64,000 nt of DNA from Silurus meridionalis (Eukaryota > Chordata > Actinopteri > Siluriformes > Siluridae), in NCBI RefSeq assembly GCF_014805685.1, contig NC_060886.1:21507608-21571607 (forward strand), read 5' to 3'. The translations under genes were made by a program, and so were the position numbers. Shown piece after piece: positions 1 through 13,701 of this stretch; the first letter of the stretch is position 1, and the number at the start of each line of letters is the position of its first letter. The notes below the pieces were generated by a model that was given only the letters and a program-made list of their open reading frames with translations, searched no databases and was not told where the DNA came from.

Positions 1-865
1 AAATGTTTTATGATAGAAGTTGCTCTAGTTTTGGGTTTTTAGTTTCAACCTCATTATACAGGCAAGACTGTTTGTGATTGAATCCTGTTACCTGGCTATA
101 AGAGTGATTATAGCAGTCTGAGCATCAGAAATAAAATCCATTTCAGTGGATGGATCTTTAACCTCAAAGATCAAGCCTCATTGAACAAATCATAAGGGTC
201 TTGTCATATTGCATGTACTATCTTTAATCATACTTCCATATTTAGATATTAACATTTACATGCATTTATTAACAAAATAATAACTGCAGGTCATGTCTCA
301 AGTTGGGAATCAATGCAACCTTTTCATAAACCTTTGACTGTTTTAACAAGCTGCCCTTAGTTTAATGCCTTGATGTTTTCTCAAGTCATGCTCTATTAAT
401 CGCCCTAAGAAGAGGCAGGAAATCAGCAGTAGTGCCTTCTATTCCCAAACAGCCCATAGCTTTAAACCCTCCATTGCATGTACCAGGCTGGCTGTATCAG
501 TCAGAAAGATATAGTAGACACATGGGACCGACCTCCCCTCCTGCCTGTCTGTCTCTAAGTCCCAGGAGTTCTGTATTTTATGGGCTAAAACCAAGTCTAT
601 GAAGCATAAGGATGACATGTCACCTGTGTCTATTTACAGGAGCTCTATGTGAGTTGAAGATGATTTTCAGAGTCTGTCTGCTGGCATCAATCATCACACA
701 TGCTTGGCTCCTCCCTTCCCCAAAACCCTCGGGTCTAATTAGGAATGTAGCCACCTGGATGTCTCCGAAGGCCATGCATCCGCCTGCATTGCCTACAAAA
801 GAAAACAACAAATTTGACAAAAACAACCTCCTACTGCCTGCCAGTTTTGTCATAATGGACAAGAG

Positions 866-981
<116 letters not shown>

Positions 982-1075
982 GGGAAAGAGAAAACAGTGC
1001 ACATCTGTTAGTGCTTAATAATACCTTAGCTTTACTGAACAATTTTATTCACTGTAACTGTACATCCAGTTCCCC

Positions 1076-1078
<3 letters not shown>

Positions 1079-1153
<75 letters not shown>
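1079..1153. repeat. (CA)n microsatellite
   Basis: An uninterrupted CA run of about 37 units. Confidence 0.98.
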
Positions 1154-1157
<4 letters not shown>

Positions 1158-2488
1158 AAACACAGTGTTGTCTGTGTCCTCCAATGATGCACCCCATTCT
1201 GAGCAATTAATGCACACACTAACAACAGGTCTGTTGGGAATGAGATCAGATAGGTCAGTGCCAGATAAGAGGATATTACTTAGTGTGTTTATAAGGGGTA
1301 GACTGTGTGTGGTGTAAATTGCAGAGGAAGAAATATTATGTGTTGCCAATAAAGCTGTGTGACCAGTCTATAAAACCATAGGAAGGAACAGGACCAACCA
1401 CCTGTAACACATACTGCACATTCAGTGACTGCTGGAGATCTCACTATGTGTAGAAAGCATCAGACACACAGTCGGTCACGCACACTGGGAAAAAGTGAGA
1501 CAGTTCCCTCTCTGTGCCCTAGAGGCCACTTTTCACACCGAAGGCTAATGATCTTCCCTTGTTTACTGATTTTCTCCCTACTGCTCTCTTTTTTGACTTG
1601 TACTACACAGTATGTATAAAATCTATCCTGTTGATGTTATGTGCAGACTCACCTCTGTAACAGACTGAATAAACTCAAATTAAGCAGCATGAATCAAATC
1701 TCTGAAAAGTACTCCCAGGATGTGCTGGTTTTTTTTTTAATGAACTTCATGTTTCTTTCTTGTTAATAGATTAGCACCCTCCAGGGTACTTTTTAAGTAT
1801 GCACATATGTCCACAAACGTACCCATTTAGGGTACATAAATAGACCTTAAGGGCCATGGTTGCTTTTTAAATAAGATTTTAAAATTGACTTTCCCAGGTG
1901 AAACATTCAGTTTAATAGATTTTCTTTGTTAGCGTGAAGCCATCTGTACCCAAGTACCTGTGAGCAGTTCCTGTTGTATAATTTTACCAAAGTAGGAGGA
2001 GTTCACTGGAGTTCAACAGTAAACACTAACAATGCCAACAATGAAGGAGATTTGTTTTTTATTGTATCTGATAATATTAGACAATATATTGATACTGCTA
2101 TTATGGCATGATTTTCCAGAAGCATAAATTGAAAATGTCTAAATAAATAAAGATTATTATTCTTTGTGTATAATAATATTTGTGTGCATGCACATGTGCA
2201 AACATCACACTATGCACCCGAACATATGGCTAATGTCTGTATGAGCTACTGTACTGTATTATAAATATAGTGTTTGCATGCTTGTGAATGTGCACTTAGG
2301 GCTTAGACAATATAGCATATGTACACTGTCTGTGTGTGTCAGTGTACTGCCGGCAATAACAGCTGGGCACAGTAGTAAATTCTCTCCTGCAGGGACTGTT
2401 ATACTGCGGTTTATAGGAGCTCCCCACTCTATTTTGCATACCAGAGTAAACCCACAACTCACAAGTGCCATTAAAGAGTTATATTCAT

Positions 2489-2549
<61 letters not shown>

Positions 2550-2551
2550 GA

Positions 2552-2619
<68 letters not shown>
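2489..2619. repeat. (CA)n microsatellite, interrupted
   Basis: Two CA runs are separated by an AGACAGAG interruption near 2545. Confidence 0.98.
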
Positions 2620-2621
<2 letters not shown>

Positions 2622-3363
2622 TATGTACATAAACCAAGAGCCTCAGCCTGTTCATCATTATCCTGTTAATGAAGATAAAACACACATTTATGGTCTCATG
2701 AACAAACATACACCAGGACACACAAGAAGTGGACCATCTCCAACAGGCTGTAAATGATAAAACTTGACATGCAGGCTTGGCCTAGCTGAGAGCGATAGGA
2801 AGAAGGGTAATGACTTCCTATGCATTTCCACAAATCTTGTGGTAATCTTGGGGGGAATGTCTCCCCCCACTACCCATGGAATTTTCACAATCAGCCCAAT
2901 AAATGAGAGAAAGAGTAAGAGTGGTGGCACAATGAAAAGCAGTTTGTGCAAGTGTGTTTGTTTTGTATTACACACTGTGGTTTGTGCTCCCAGGAGGGTT
3001 GTGCAGCTGCTGTTTGTGGCCATGGACACACAGGCATAGGGGCCGTGGGCTCCAATGCTAAAGGCTGCACTAGACCACAATAGGGTGCTGGAAACTTCTG
3101 GAAACAGACTATAAACTAAATGAAAGGGGTAATGGACTGTCTGTCAAGCACAAAATACTAGCTCCAAGCATGTATGATTGGAAGTGTGTAGGTAAATGCT
3201 TGTTCATCTGCCCAGTGGTTTAGGTCTCCTATCTGCCAAGAAATTTTTCATTCAGTTTATTTTACTTTTATAAACACCACTTCTTCATACAAACTCGTCT
3301 TTATTTGGATTACTATTGCAAATTGTAATAGCCCTATACACTAAAATGTAAAATTAAAATATC

Positions 3364-3590
3364 AGATGTGGGCAGCTTGGTGGATGGATCAGTTGGTATT
3401 ATTGTCGCCTTATAGATCTTGGGGTCCTGATTCAATCTTGTACTGAACTATACTCAGCAGGAGTTATACATGTTCACCCCAGGTATCCCACCCCACTTAT
3501 TTCCTAAAAACATGTAGATAAACTGGCTAAGCAAAATTGCCAATGAGTGTGTGAATGTGTCATTTGAAATGGATCTTCGCAAAATACATT
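3364..3590 (+). mobile_element. Degenerate SINE-like element (copy 1)
   Basis: The sequence runs from a GGCAGCTTGGTGGATGG head through a B-box-like GGGTCCTGATTCAATC. It then passes ATGTTCACCCC and AAAAACATGTAGATAAACTGG and ends near TTGCCAATGAGTGTGTGAAT. This layout is that of a very common family of short fish repeats with a tRNA-like head. It is heavily mutated. A second copy with the same module order is at about 33718-33985. Confidence 0.5.
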
Positions 3591-3619
3591 TAAGTTTGTG
3601 GTTATAACGAGACAAATTG

Positions 3620-3662
3620 TGGAAATATTCAAGGGGTATAAATACTTTTGCAATTCACTGTA
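3620..3662 (+). mobile_element. Possible Tc1-like element terminus
   Basis: The stretch CAAGGGGTATAAATACTTTT followed by GCAATTCACTGTA resembles the outer end of fish Tc1-like transposons. No partner terminus was found, so this is at most a fragment. Confidence 0.3.
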
Positions 3663-5444
3663 TGTGTCATGGTCAGGCTACAATTAGGAAGCACACTATT
3701 AATTGCTTTGTTTTTTTTTTTTTCGAAAAGTACTGTGATCCTGAGGGATCAAAAAAGATTAGCATTTGTGGGATTGGGAAAAAAAGCAGAAAGAAAATCT
3801 TTATGAATACAATCATGTGTTGCTAAGCAATGTGTCAAGAACGCAAGTGCAATGAAAGGAATCTTCGGATAATGCTAGACCGTGCACATTCATGAACAAA
3901 AAACAGGCAAGGTTCAGGAATACAAACAACATTACCTAAGCTAGGTAAGTATCATAGAACCAAAAACCAGAAGCATAACGTAAAAAACAGGTATAAATAA
4001 TGTTGAATATAAGGCTTGATATCAATTGGTGACTAGGACATCAAGCATATGCAAAAGAAGGAAAAAGGGAGTGCATGTGTATGATTGTTAGTAAGAGAGA
4101 ATTCTTTAAATAGTGTGGCAGTGATTGTGAACCTGTGTGTGATTACTGAGATGGTGAATGTGAACATGACAGTCTTTCTGGTGGTTGGGAGTTACTGTAA
4201 TTCTTCATGGCCATATTTGTTGGCCACATGGTGGAAAGTGATGTTTAATGCTGAATATGGTGATGATGTAGCACAATGCATTTACAGCACCTGTTTAAAT
4301 TAGGCTACTAGTTTATTTATATTTCAGAAAAAATTAACCAACTTGAATGCGATATTACTGAGGTTGAGGAACTGTCAGAGGTGGTCTATGTTGATTCTGA
4401 TACCATTTCTACATCTGTTTTTTCTTTTCCAGAATTTTATAGTGTTTAGGCCAAAACCACCTGCATTTAAAACTGAATGTAGATACAGATATGGATATTT
4501 GGAGCACTAAACACATACAGATAGAGATTCCTGCTTTGAGGCCAGCTGTTTAAAATCATGCAGTAACCAAATAAAAGGGACTGTCAGTCCTCTGGAATGA
4601 TCAGAATCTTATTTGAAGAAGGATCCATGATTGAGAAACGGATGACAACAAATCTGCGACTGATATTGATCAAACAAATTGCAGCTGTACAAAAGTAGTA
4701 CAAATGAGAAAGAAGACTGGTGTAATTTTAAAACCTTTTAATTCTGTAAGTGTTACTTTTTGTATAGTTAAATTAGACATGCCATTAACTTACACATCTC
4801 CTGAAACAGGATGGAAGGGTGTGAGGAAGTTAGAGCTAGAAATGCAAGACAGAGAAAAGAACAATTTCCCAGAACAGCTGTCAAAATGTCAGATACTGAA
4901 TTCCCAGGCCACACTTCATAACTATTGTAATTCTCTTTCTCTCTTTCTCGCTCTCCCTTTCTCCTTCCCTGCCTCTGCTTGGAAAAATCTGAGGCAATGA
5001 ATGTGATGTCTAATTCGTCTATCCCAAAGTAACACTAACAGAATAAAATTATGCATTATTTATATTGCAATTAAGCATCTCTCTTAAAAATTTATTCTTC
5101 ATCACTCTCCCCTCCTGTCTTCCTCACTCTGTCCCCCTTTTCTCTCTCCCTTTCTCTCACACACACTACCATTATCATTGCTTCAGATCTGAATTTGATT
5201 ATCTCCTGAATAAATAATCAGCAGAAAATATGATTTAACAATAATAATAGAAGCCATTTTTATAGTGTCGTTAGAACAGCGAGTTTTTCATTTTTACAAC
5301 CGTCTTAAAATGCATGAGCAAAAACAATGTACAAATAAGCAGCATTTTCACCAATAATTAAAAAATTATTAAAAAAGCATCCACAATAATTATTTTCAAA
5401 GAAATCATAGAGAAGAAGAAAATATTTTTTTTTACCTGCCAATA

Positions 5445-5742
<298 letters not shown>

Positions 5743-5915
5743 GAGTCAAATATCATCAGTCAAGATGAATCCCCATCTCTTATTAGCACCAGTTTATTTT
5801 GGTCTGAAATTTTTCCGGTCAAAGCATTAACTGTAGTACAAACTCTCAGTGAAAACTTAACCATGCCATCTTTTTTACATCCTTGTTGACGAAAGGCCTT
5901 CTTTTTAAATACAAG

Positions 5916-5947
5916 CACACGCGCACACGCACACGCACACGCACGCG

Positions 5948-6004
<57 letters not shown>
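5916..6004. repeat. (CA)n microsatellite with CG variants
   Basis: The left part alternates CACGCG-type units and the right part is pure CA. It is a Z-DNA-prone purine/pyrimidine alternation. Confidence 0.97.
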
Positions 6005-6006
<2 letters not shown>

Positions 6007-7797
6007 AGCCTTAGGCCTGTACACACCCCAAAGAGCATATTGGTATATTTATGCTCATGCAATGAAAGTAATGACTGTGAATTTGGGCTTTCTGTGCATT
6101 TGCAAGCAGGTGTTAAAATGTTAACTCCCACAGACTACAGGACACTCCACATTAACTTTCTAGTGAGAAAACACAGCAACGTGATGTTATTAATTCGGCG
6201 AATCTTAGCCAAACATAAAAGAGACCTTGTGGAATCTTCCTGAGGTTGGAGCCAGAAAGTGCTAAAAAACAGTGCTAAAAAAACAGGTGAGTTACATGGG
6301 AAACATCTTGCACAAACTAGCTTTTTGATCTTTAAAGCTATATTAAAAAGCAATAAAAATCAAACTTTCATTTGAATGAATTAGATAACATTTTTATTCT
6401 GGTTTAAAACCAATCTTTTCCTTTTAATAGGGAAGAATCCCACTAGTTTGAAATACCAACCAATAAATGGTTGTGGCTGGTTTTGGCTGGAAAGAGAGAA
6501 AAACGCATGCTGCTTTCAGTTGACCTACATAGCCAACTCCATTCGTAACGGCTTTCAAGCAGAACCAAAGAACTCTATAAACTAGAGAGTAATTTCTCTT
6601 GGATAAAATTCGCTGCTTTAAGGAGAAAAAATGCTCTTCTATGCAGGACCAATTTCCAGTAAACACGACAGGCACTAAGAAAAGTCTGGACACTCATGAA
6701 AGTCTTTCTCTTTGCTTAACTAATCAACACAACAAACAACTTTTTTTCCCTCTCATCACTGCTCGATCAGTCCATCTCTCAGCCATCTGCCACTGGGAAA
6801 CTGAGCTCCATCCAAAAAGAGTCCCAACAGATCTTAGTCACTCTCCACTGCACCCATCCCACTCTCTACAATCTGTAATGAACCATGTTTACATATATAT
6901 GAAGCGTGTCCTATTTACAGCTCACATCTACTCAACTTAGTTTGTCACTGTGACAGACAATAGCATCATTTATATTCTGATGATTTTAAAGCACTTTTTA
7001 AATCTTGTCAGAAAAGTGTTTTCCTGTTTGTAGTTACCTAATTAGAAAGAGGGAAAGGAGTGATTCATCCTTGTTCATCCCTAAGGATTAAACGCACTTA
7101 AGAAACCGCAAAAAAGAAAGAAAACAGACTTGGAAGACTGAATGTGAAGCACTGGTTTGAAGGGTAAACTTTAATTAGAACTAGAATTAATTGATTGATA
7201 TGGCAGAGTCAACAAATAATCTTCACACAGTGATGAAGAATAAAATCCTGAAGATTTGTTTATATGCTTATTGTTAGAGTCATTCCAAAAGGATTGACTT
7301 GGTAAGTCTGAAAAGTTCTGTAAGTCAAACCCTCTGTTGCAGGGGATCTTCTTAGACCCTTTAAGAGCTCCATGTGAGGGAGAGATGGAAGAAAAATCTA
7401 GATTCTAGACTGAAACTTTTAAAAGGATATGTTCATTAGGAAAAGTAGTTTTACTTCTCTCTAAAGACTTCAAATCAGCTTAATTAACAGCATTTGCTAA
7501 GTTGAATTGAGTGTGATAGAACAAAAAAAGCTTCAAAGACCAGGGAACCTGTGCCTTCTTTTGCTCTGTTTTTTAACAACATTTAATAATAAAAAACATA
7601 GCAACAAATTAATGAATTAAATTTTTCGAACATTATCTATATTTGAATAAGATGAACAATAGTTTAGCCATTAAGCAATGCACAGTGTTTAAATGTGTGC
7701 AATAATATTTGTATATTATATTTAAATATTTATACTTTGAATAACCTCTTAGTCCTAAACTTTCTACAAACAGAGCGCATTTGGTCCAAATGAAACT

Positions 7798-10395
7798 TCT
7801 TGTTCTTCTTCTCCTTTCAGCTTCCCCCATTAGGGGTCGCCACAGCGGATCATCAGTCTCCATACCCCCCTGTTCTCTACATCTGCCTCTTTCAAACCAA
7901 CTACTTGCATGTCTTCCCTCACCACATCCATAAACCTCCTCCTTGGTCTTCCTCTTTTCCTCCTTCCTGGTGTCTCCATCCTCAGCATTCTCCTACTGAT
8001 ATACCCCATGTTCCTCCTCTGCACATGTCCAAATCATCTCAATTTCGCCTTCCTCACCTTGTCTTCAAAACATCCTACATGCGCTGTCCCTCTAATAAAC
8101 TCATTTCTAATCCTGTCCATCCTCGTCACTCCCAAAGAAAATCTCACCATCTTCAGCTCTGCTACCTCCAGCTCCACTTCCTGTCTTTTACTCAATGCCA
8201 CTGTCTCTAAACCATACAACATCGCAGGTCTCACCACAGTTGTATAAACTTTCCCTTTCACTCTTGCACTCTTCTCTCTATCACAAATCACTCCTGCCAC
8301 TCTTCTCCACCCACTCCACCCTGCCTGCACTCTTTTCTTGACTTCTCTAACACACTCTCTATTACTTTACACTGTTAACCCCAGGTACCTGAACTACTCC
8401 ACCTTCTCCACCTCTTTTCCTTGCAACTGCACCACTCCGCTGCCCTCCCTCTCATTCACACACATGTACTCTGTCTTACTCCTACTGACTTTCATTCCCC
8501 TTCTCCCCAGCACGTACCTTCAGCTCTCCAGGCTCTTCTCAACCTGCTTCCTACTCTCATCACAAATAACAATATCATCCGCAAACATCATAGTCCATGG
8601 AGACTCCTATCTGACCTCGCTTGTCAACCTGTCCATCACCACTGCAAACAGGAAAGTGCTCAGAACCAATCCTTGATGCAGTCCAACCTCCACCTTGAAC
8701 CAGTCTTTTATTCCTACTGCACACTTCACCGCCGTCACACTGTCCTCATACATGTCCTGCACCACCCTCACATATTTCTCTGACTCATACAATACCACAA
8801 CTCCTCTCTCAGCACCCTTTCGTACGCTTTCTCTAAATCCACAAACACACAATGCAACTCCTTCTGACCTTCTCTATACTTCTCCATCAACATTCTCAAA
8901 GCAAATATTGCATCTATGGTGCTCTTCCTCGGCATGAAACCATACTGTTGCTCACAGATGGTCACCTCTTCTCTTAGCCTGGCTTCCACTACTCTTTCCC
9001 ATAACTTCATGGTGTGACTGATCAACTTAATTCCCCTGTAGTTACTGCAGGTCTGCACATCTCCCTTATTCTTAAAGATCAGTACCAGCACACTTCTTCT
9101 TCGTTCCTCAGGCATCATCTTACTTTCCAAAATCTTGTTAAACAATCTTCTTCGTGCTTCTACTGGTATGTCATCTGGTCCTCTTAATCGCTGCTCTCAC
9201 TTCCTCCTTACTAATCCTATACACTTCCTGCTTCACCATCTCCACACCATCTTACCTTCTCTCTCTCTCATTTTCCTCATTCATCAGCTGCTCAAAATAT
9301 TCCCTCTATCTTCTCAACACACTCCTCACTAGTCAACACATTTCCATCCTTTATTGCTCTAACTTACAGTACAGTCCCTCTGCCTGACCAATTAGTATAA
9401 ATCCTTTTCTCCTTCCTTAGTGTCCAACTTCTCATACAGCTTATGCTGTTTCCTTGGCTTTCGCCACATCCCTTTTCACCTGCTGCCACATCTCCTTGTA
9501 CTTCTGCCTACTTTTCTCATCACTCTGTCGATCCCAATTCTGCTTTGCCAACTTCTTTCTCCTTATGCTCTCATGCACTTCCTTGTTCCACCACCAGGTC
9601 TCTTTCTCTTCCTGTCTATTTCTAGAAGTCACACCAAGTACCTTTCTAGCTGTCTCCTTTATCACTTCTGCAGTAGTTGCCCAATCATCCAGTACCTCTT
9701 CACCACCACCGAGCCCCTGTCTGACCTCTTCCCTGAATCCCACACTACAGTCTTCCTCCTTCAGTTTTCACCATCTTATTCTTTTTTCATTTTTCACTCT
9801 TCTCCTCTTCGTTTTAACCTCTGAGACCATCCTACAGACCACCATCCGATACTGCCTAGCTTCACTGTCCCCCGCCAATACCTTACAGTCTCCAATCTCT
9901 TTCAGGCTCCTACATAGAACATAGTCCACCTGTGTGCACCTTCCTCCACTCTTATACGTCACAATACGACACAAATTGCTCCTCCTTTTTCTTGAAATAA
10001 GTATTTACCGCTGCCATTTTCATCCTTTTAGCAATATCTACCACCATCTACCCTTTAACATTCCTCTCATTAAAGCCATACCTACCCATAACCTCCTCAT
10101 CACCTCTGTTCCCTTCACCTACATGCCCATTAAAGTCTTCCCCAATCACCAATCTTTCATTCCTAGGTACACCTTCTACCACTTCATCTAATTCACTCCA
10201 GAATTTTTCCTTCTCCTCCATCTCACAACCCACTTGTGGCGCATAGGCACTGATTACATTTATCATCACCCCTTCAACTTCCAGCTTCACATTCATCACC
10301 CTATCAGAAATTCTCCTAACACAACACTCCCCATTTATCCGGACTTGGGAGCGGCACTAAGAGTGCACTGGCTTGTGCAACCCTAATGGCTGGCT
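7798..10395 (-). mobile_element. RTE-like non-LTR retrotransposon, broken and internally deleted
   Basis: Fragments of an endonuclease and a reverse transcriptase run in minus-strand order over about 2.6 kb, broken by stops and frameshifts. Endonuclease: SAYAPQVGC and GEDFNGHVGEGN (10299-10048), then YKSGGRCTQVDYVLC (9974-9768). Middle region: ETWWWNKEVHESIRRKKLAK (9743-9441). RT: NYRGIKLISHTMKLWERVV and EQQYGFMPRKSTIDAIFAL (9145-8768), then GLHQG (8852-8607) and a catalytic FADD box at 8585-8574. A C-terminal block with [11 protein letters not shown] ends at 7830. A 5'-leader-like piece (10395-10320) abuts the endonuclease, so sequence between them has been lost. The 3' tail is GAAGAAGAAC-like. 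It cannot produce an intact protein. Confidence 0.9.
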
Positions 10396-11669
10396 TTGAT
10401 TCAAATGACACTATTATATTATTTAATTATTATTATAAAAATTATAACAACTCGGTAATAATTATAATAGCTTTTATAACATTGTTTTTTAATACTGTAT
10501 CTAAAATCTAAACATCAATGACCACTTAGTGATGCATCACAGTTTCCCTTTTTGAGGATTAATAGATCTAACAAAATCAAAAGAAAACAACGAGAGTTTA
10601 TTTAGATACATACACCTGTTCATTGGACAGATTTTTAATGAAGTGGCTTACATTTATATTGAGAGATAGGATTAAAAGTTTTAGGTCTATTGTTCAGTGG
10701 TTCAGTGTAATTTTCCGGTAAGTCAGGTAAAGGTAACACTTGATGCACCAGTGTTTTAAGCAGTTACATGGCAGCAGTATATACTTTGAACAGAATCACA
10801 AGGTTGTTTTAATTAAAGTAAACATCATTAAAGAGTATGTGTTATTTTTAGCAATGCAACCACCGTTTTTACCCAAAGTTATAAACATTTATCTAGGCTA
10901 TGAGAAAAGCTAAGTTCTGCTAGTTCACTGGCTGTTGGCATTCAATATCACATATCAACATCATTGATAATCGGGTCCTGTCTTACAAATGTATAATATA
11001 TGGAGTAAAGATCAACGTTTAAGCCTGGTTACTGACATTACATGTGGCAGTGACCTGGTCACACACATTCTCTCTGCTTCCTCTGTGCCGGTTTTTGACA
11101 CAGTGTGATTTTCCTCTCATTATCATGATGTCATGTTAATACAAAGGAATGGCAGCACATGACCCATGTTTATTACATTATTGGGCTCCAGGCTGTCAAA
11201 ATTCAACACAATGTAATTATGCATATGGGATATTAGACACAGCAAACAAACATATTTCTGTATCTGGGTGTATCTGCGCTTCATCACAAGAGCGAGAAGG
11301 GAAAAAAATGACAGAAATAAGCAGAGCCTGCAGGAAATGGATTCTTTGTATGAACTTATAGTAAATTGTATTCATTCAAAATATATGCCTCTCAATATTT
11401 AATCTTAAACCAGAATACCACATCTCACTATTATCATGAAAAAGAATATGCAAAGGCTAAAACTGTTCAAATCATTCACTTGTCACTGGGTTCTGTATAA
11501 ATATATATGCATGGCTGCTCTTTTTCTAGCCTCTTACAATGACAGTGTATATATTACAAAGAGTACAAAAGTGAGAATTGTTAGAAATTCAGTAAAAAAA
11601 AAAAAAAAGCAGTTATAGCAGATGGGTATAATGAATAAATGATATGGACTAGCCAGTGAAAATGTGCTT

Positions 11670-12090
11670 ACACTATATGGCCATACTGTAAGTATGTGGA
11701 CACCTGGGGCATTATGGGCATTATATGTGGTACAATTTCATGAACATTTGCCACAAAGATTAAATCACACAATGTTTTGGTTGTCTTTGTATGCTAGGGC
11801 TTTAAGAATTCCCTTCATTAAATCTGTTTCAGCATAACAAACCTTCTGAACACCAAGCGAGCTCCATGAAGACAAACTTTGCCACAGATGAACAGAAAAG
11901 CAGACCAGGCCCCCCCTCCTCTGACATCAGTGTCTGATCTTATTAAACCTCTTGTGGCTGAATGGGCAGAAATTCACACAAACTACACTCCAAAATTTAG
12001 TGAAATGCCATACTTGAAGAGCTGAAGCTGTAATAACAGCAAAGGGGGGAATTCATGTGATTGCTAATGGTATGAATTTCCTTTCAGAAC
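11670..12090 (+). mobile_element. Tc1/mariner-like transposon remnant
   Basis: It starts with ACACTATATGGCC and then GTATGTGGACACCTG, a classic fish Tc1-like terminus. It continues through degenerate transposase-coding DNA, including a stretch equivalent to CTTGTGGCTGAATGGGCA and, near 12030, a run equivalent to the end of the transposase frame (ATAACAGCAAAGGGGG). The matching right terminus is not seen and the frame is broken. The end coordinate is approximate. Confidence 0.7.
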
Positions 12091-13292
12091 TCAATATACT
12101 TAAAAAGGGAGTTCTGAACCCGGTCATACTACAACTCTGAGGAGACTGATGACATTAAAATCTAATCAATCTGATTTCTTTAAATGTGGCTTGATTTTGG
12201 CAGACATCTCTATCCAGGGTAATTTGCCGAAGTGCTCTGTAGTCTCAATCAACTATCAATATGTCATTATGGTACAAGTATGGCAAAAAATACTAAAAAT
12301 CATTTGATAGAATTTAGTACAACTAGTTTTTTCAGCAATAAAGACAGTCAGCTTTGAGCTTTTAGGCCTCTCTATGGAGATATAAATGTTCAGGCCTTTA
12401 CTGGAATTCGGTTACGGGTGATAAGCTGGCACAATGAAAATCCATGAGGATATTACCACACTGAGAGGGCAGGTATAACAAAAGAACAGAAGTGGACTGA
12501 GCACTTAGACTTGTTATTTAATAGTAAAATGTCTGTATAAAGTAGTTACCTGATGTGACTGTAGATCCTGGTAATATGCAAATCACCATGATGTACCAGT
12601 AATGCCTGTCAGTCTTGTGATTGACGATGTCCAAGGCTGCTGAGAGGTCAAGAGGGATGATGTCTGATAACAGTTTGGTTAATCAAGTGGAATGAAGCTT
12701 CTCAGTCAGAGCCATAAGAGCCATTTCTGTGAATTGTGCTGCTTTGATGCCAAGCTGATTATGCTTTTGAAAGATCTGGGCATTGAGAGACAAATGAATG
12801 TCTACAGCAAGCTCAAGAATGTAAAAAATGAAAGGATTGCTGTCTGGATTGCTTCAAAATTTCATTCAGAATGCATTGAATCCAGTAAGGAAAGCTATTG
12901 TTGAGCAATACATTTTTGTTAATAAAAATCGGCAAAATGGTTCATTAACAAATACTGAGTCACAGATGATGCTCATTTAAATGATGAAATTATGATGTTG
13001 TTTATGTTCTGTATAAAATGTTTCCTTAGCATTACAGTGTACGCCTCACTGGGGCAGCACTCATGCCCTTTCTCACTCCACTTTGAGCTCCAGAGGCTGC
13101 GAGTTGATACTGATGTTAGAGAACATGATGAAAGCATACTAGATAAAAGCATCCTTAAACCAATGGTTCTGTTTTCCCCCTTCAAGATTAGAGAACACTG
13201 AAACATATTTTTTATTCTGTTGTTTCTCTGTGCCGGCCAGGAAGAGAAAAACAGGGAGGAGTAGGTGAAAGTCATCTACTGATCCTGAGATG

Positions 13293-13296
<4 letters not shown>

Positions 13297-13359
<63 letters not shown>
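13297..13359. repeat. (GT)n microsatellite
   Basis: A pure GT run of about 31 units. Confidence 0.98.
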
Positions 13360-13363
<4 letters not shown>

Positions 13364-13677
13364 TAGTAGGAAAAACCTTAAACAGATTGACTGAATTAGA
13401 TGACTAACTCCTAATGAACAGGGCCTGGTGTGATGAGTAATATGACCTCACAGGGACATGGAAATGAGGGCGGGAGACTGCAATGGCGGGGGAGTGTGTG
13501 TTTGTTGGGGAGAAAGCTTTCAGGCTGCTCAACATATGAGTTTAAATGAGTGAATGATTTTTATAGACAGAAAGAAATACAGAAATAACCATAGTTTTAT
13601 CCATTATCTCATTCATGCAAAATAAAGTAAAATGACATTCCACATCGCATGTAAATCAGTTATTCATCCTTTATTAA

Positions 13678-13701
13678 ATAATAATAATAATAATAATAAT
13701 A
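13678..13701. repeat. (AAT)n microsatellite
   Basis: Eight AAT-type triplets. Confidence 0.95.

Noticed and set aside
2259..2757. Several overlapping frames around 2490-2620
   Set aside because: They are low-complexity translations of a CA repeat with no domain features.
7800..9924. Plus-strand open frames across the LINE
   Set aside because: They are antisense shadows of the minus-strand endonuclease/RT sequence.
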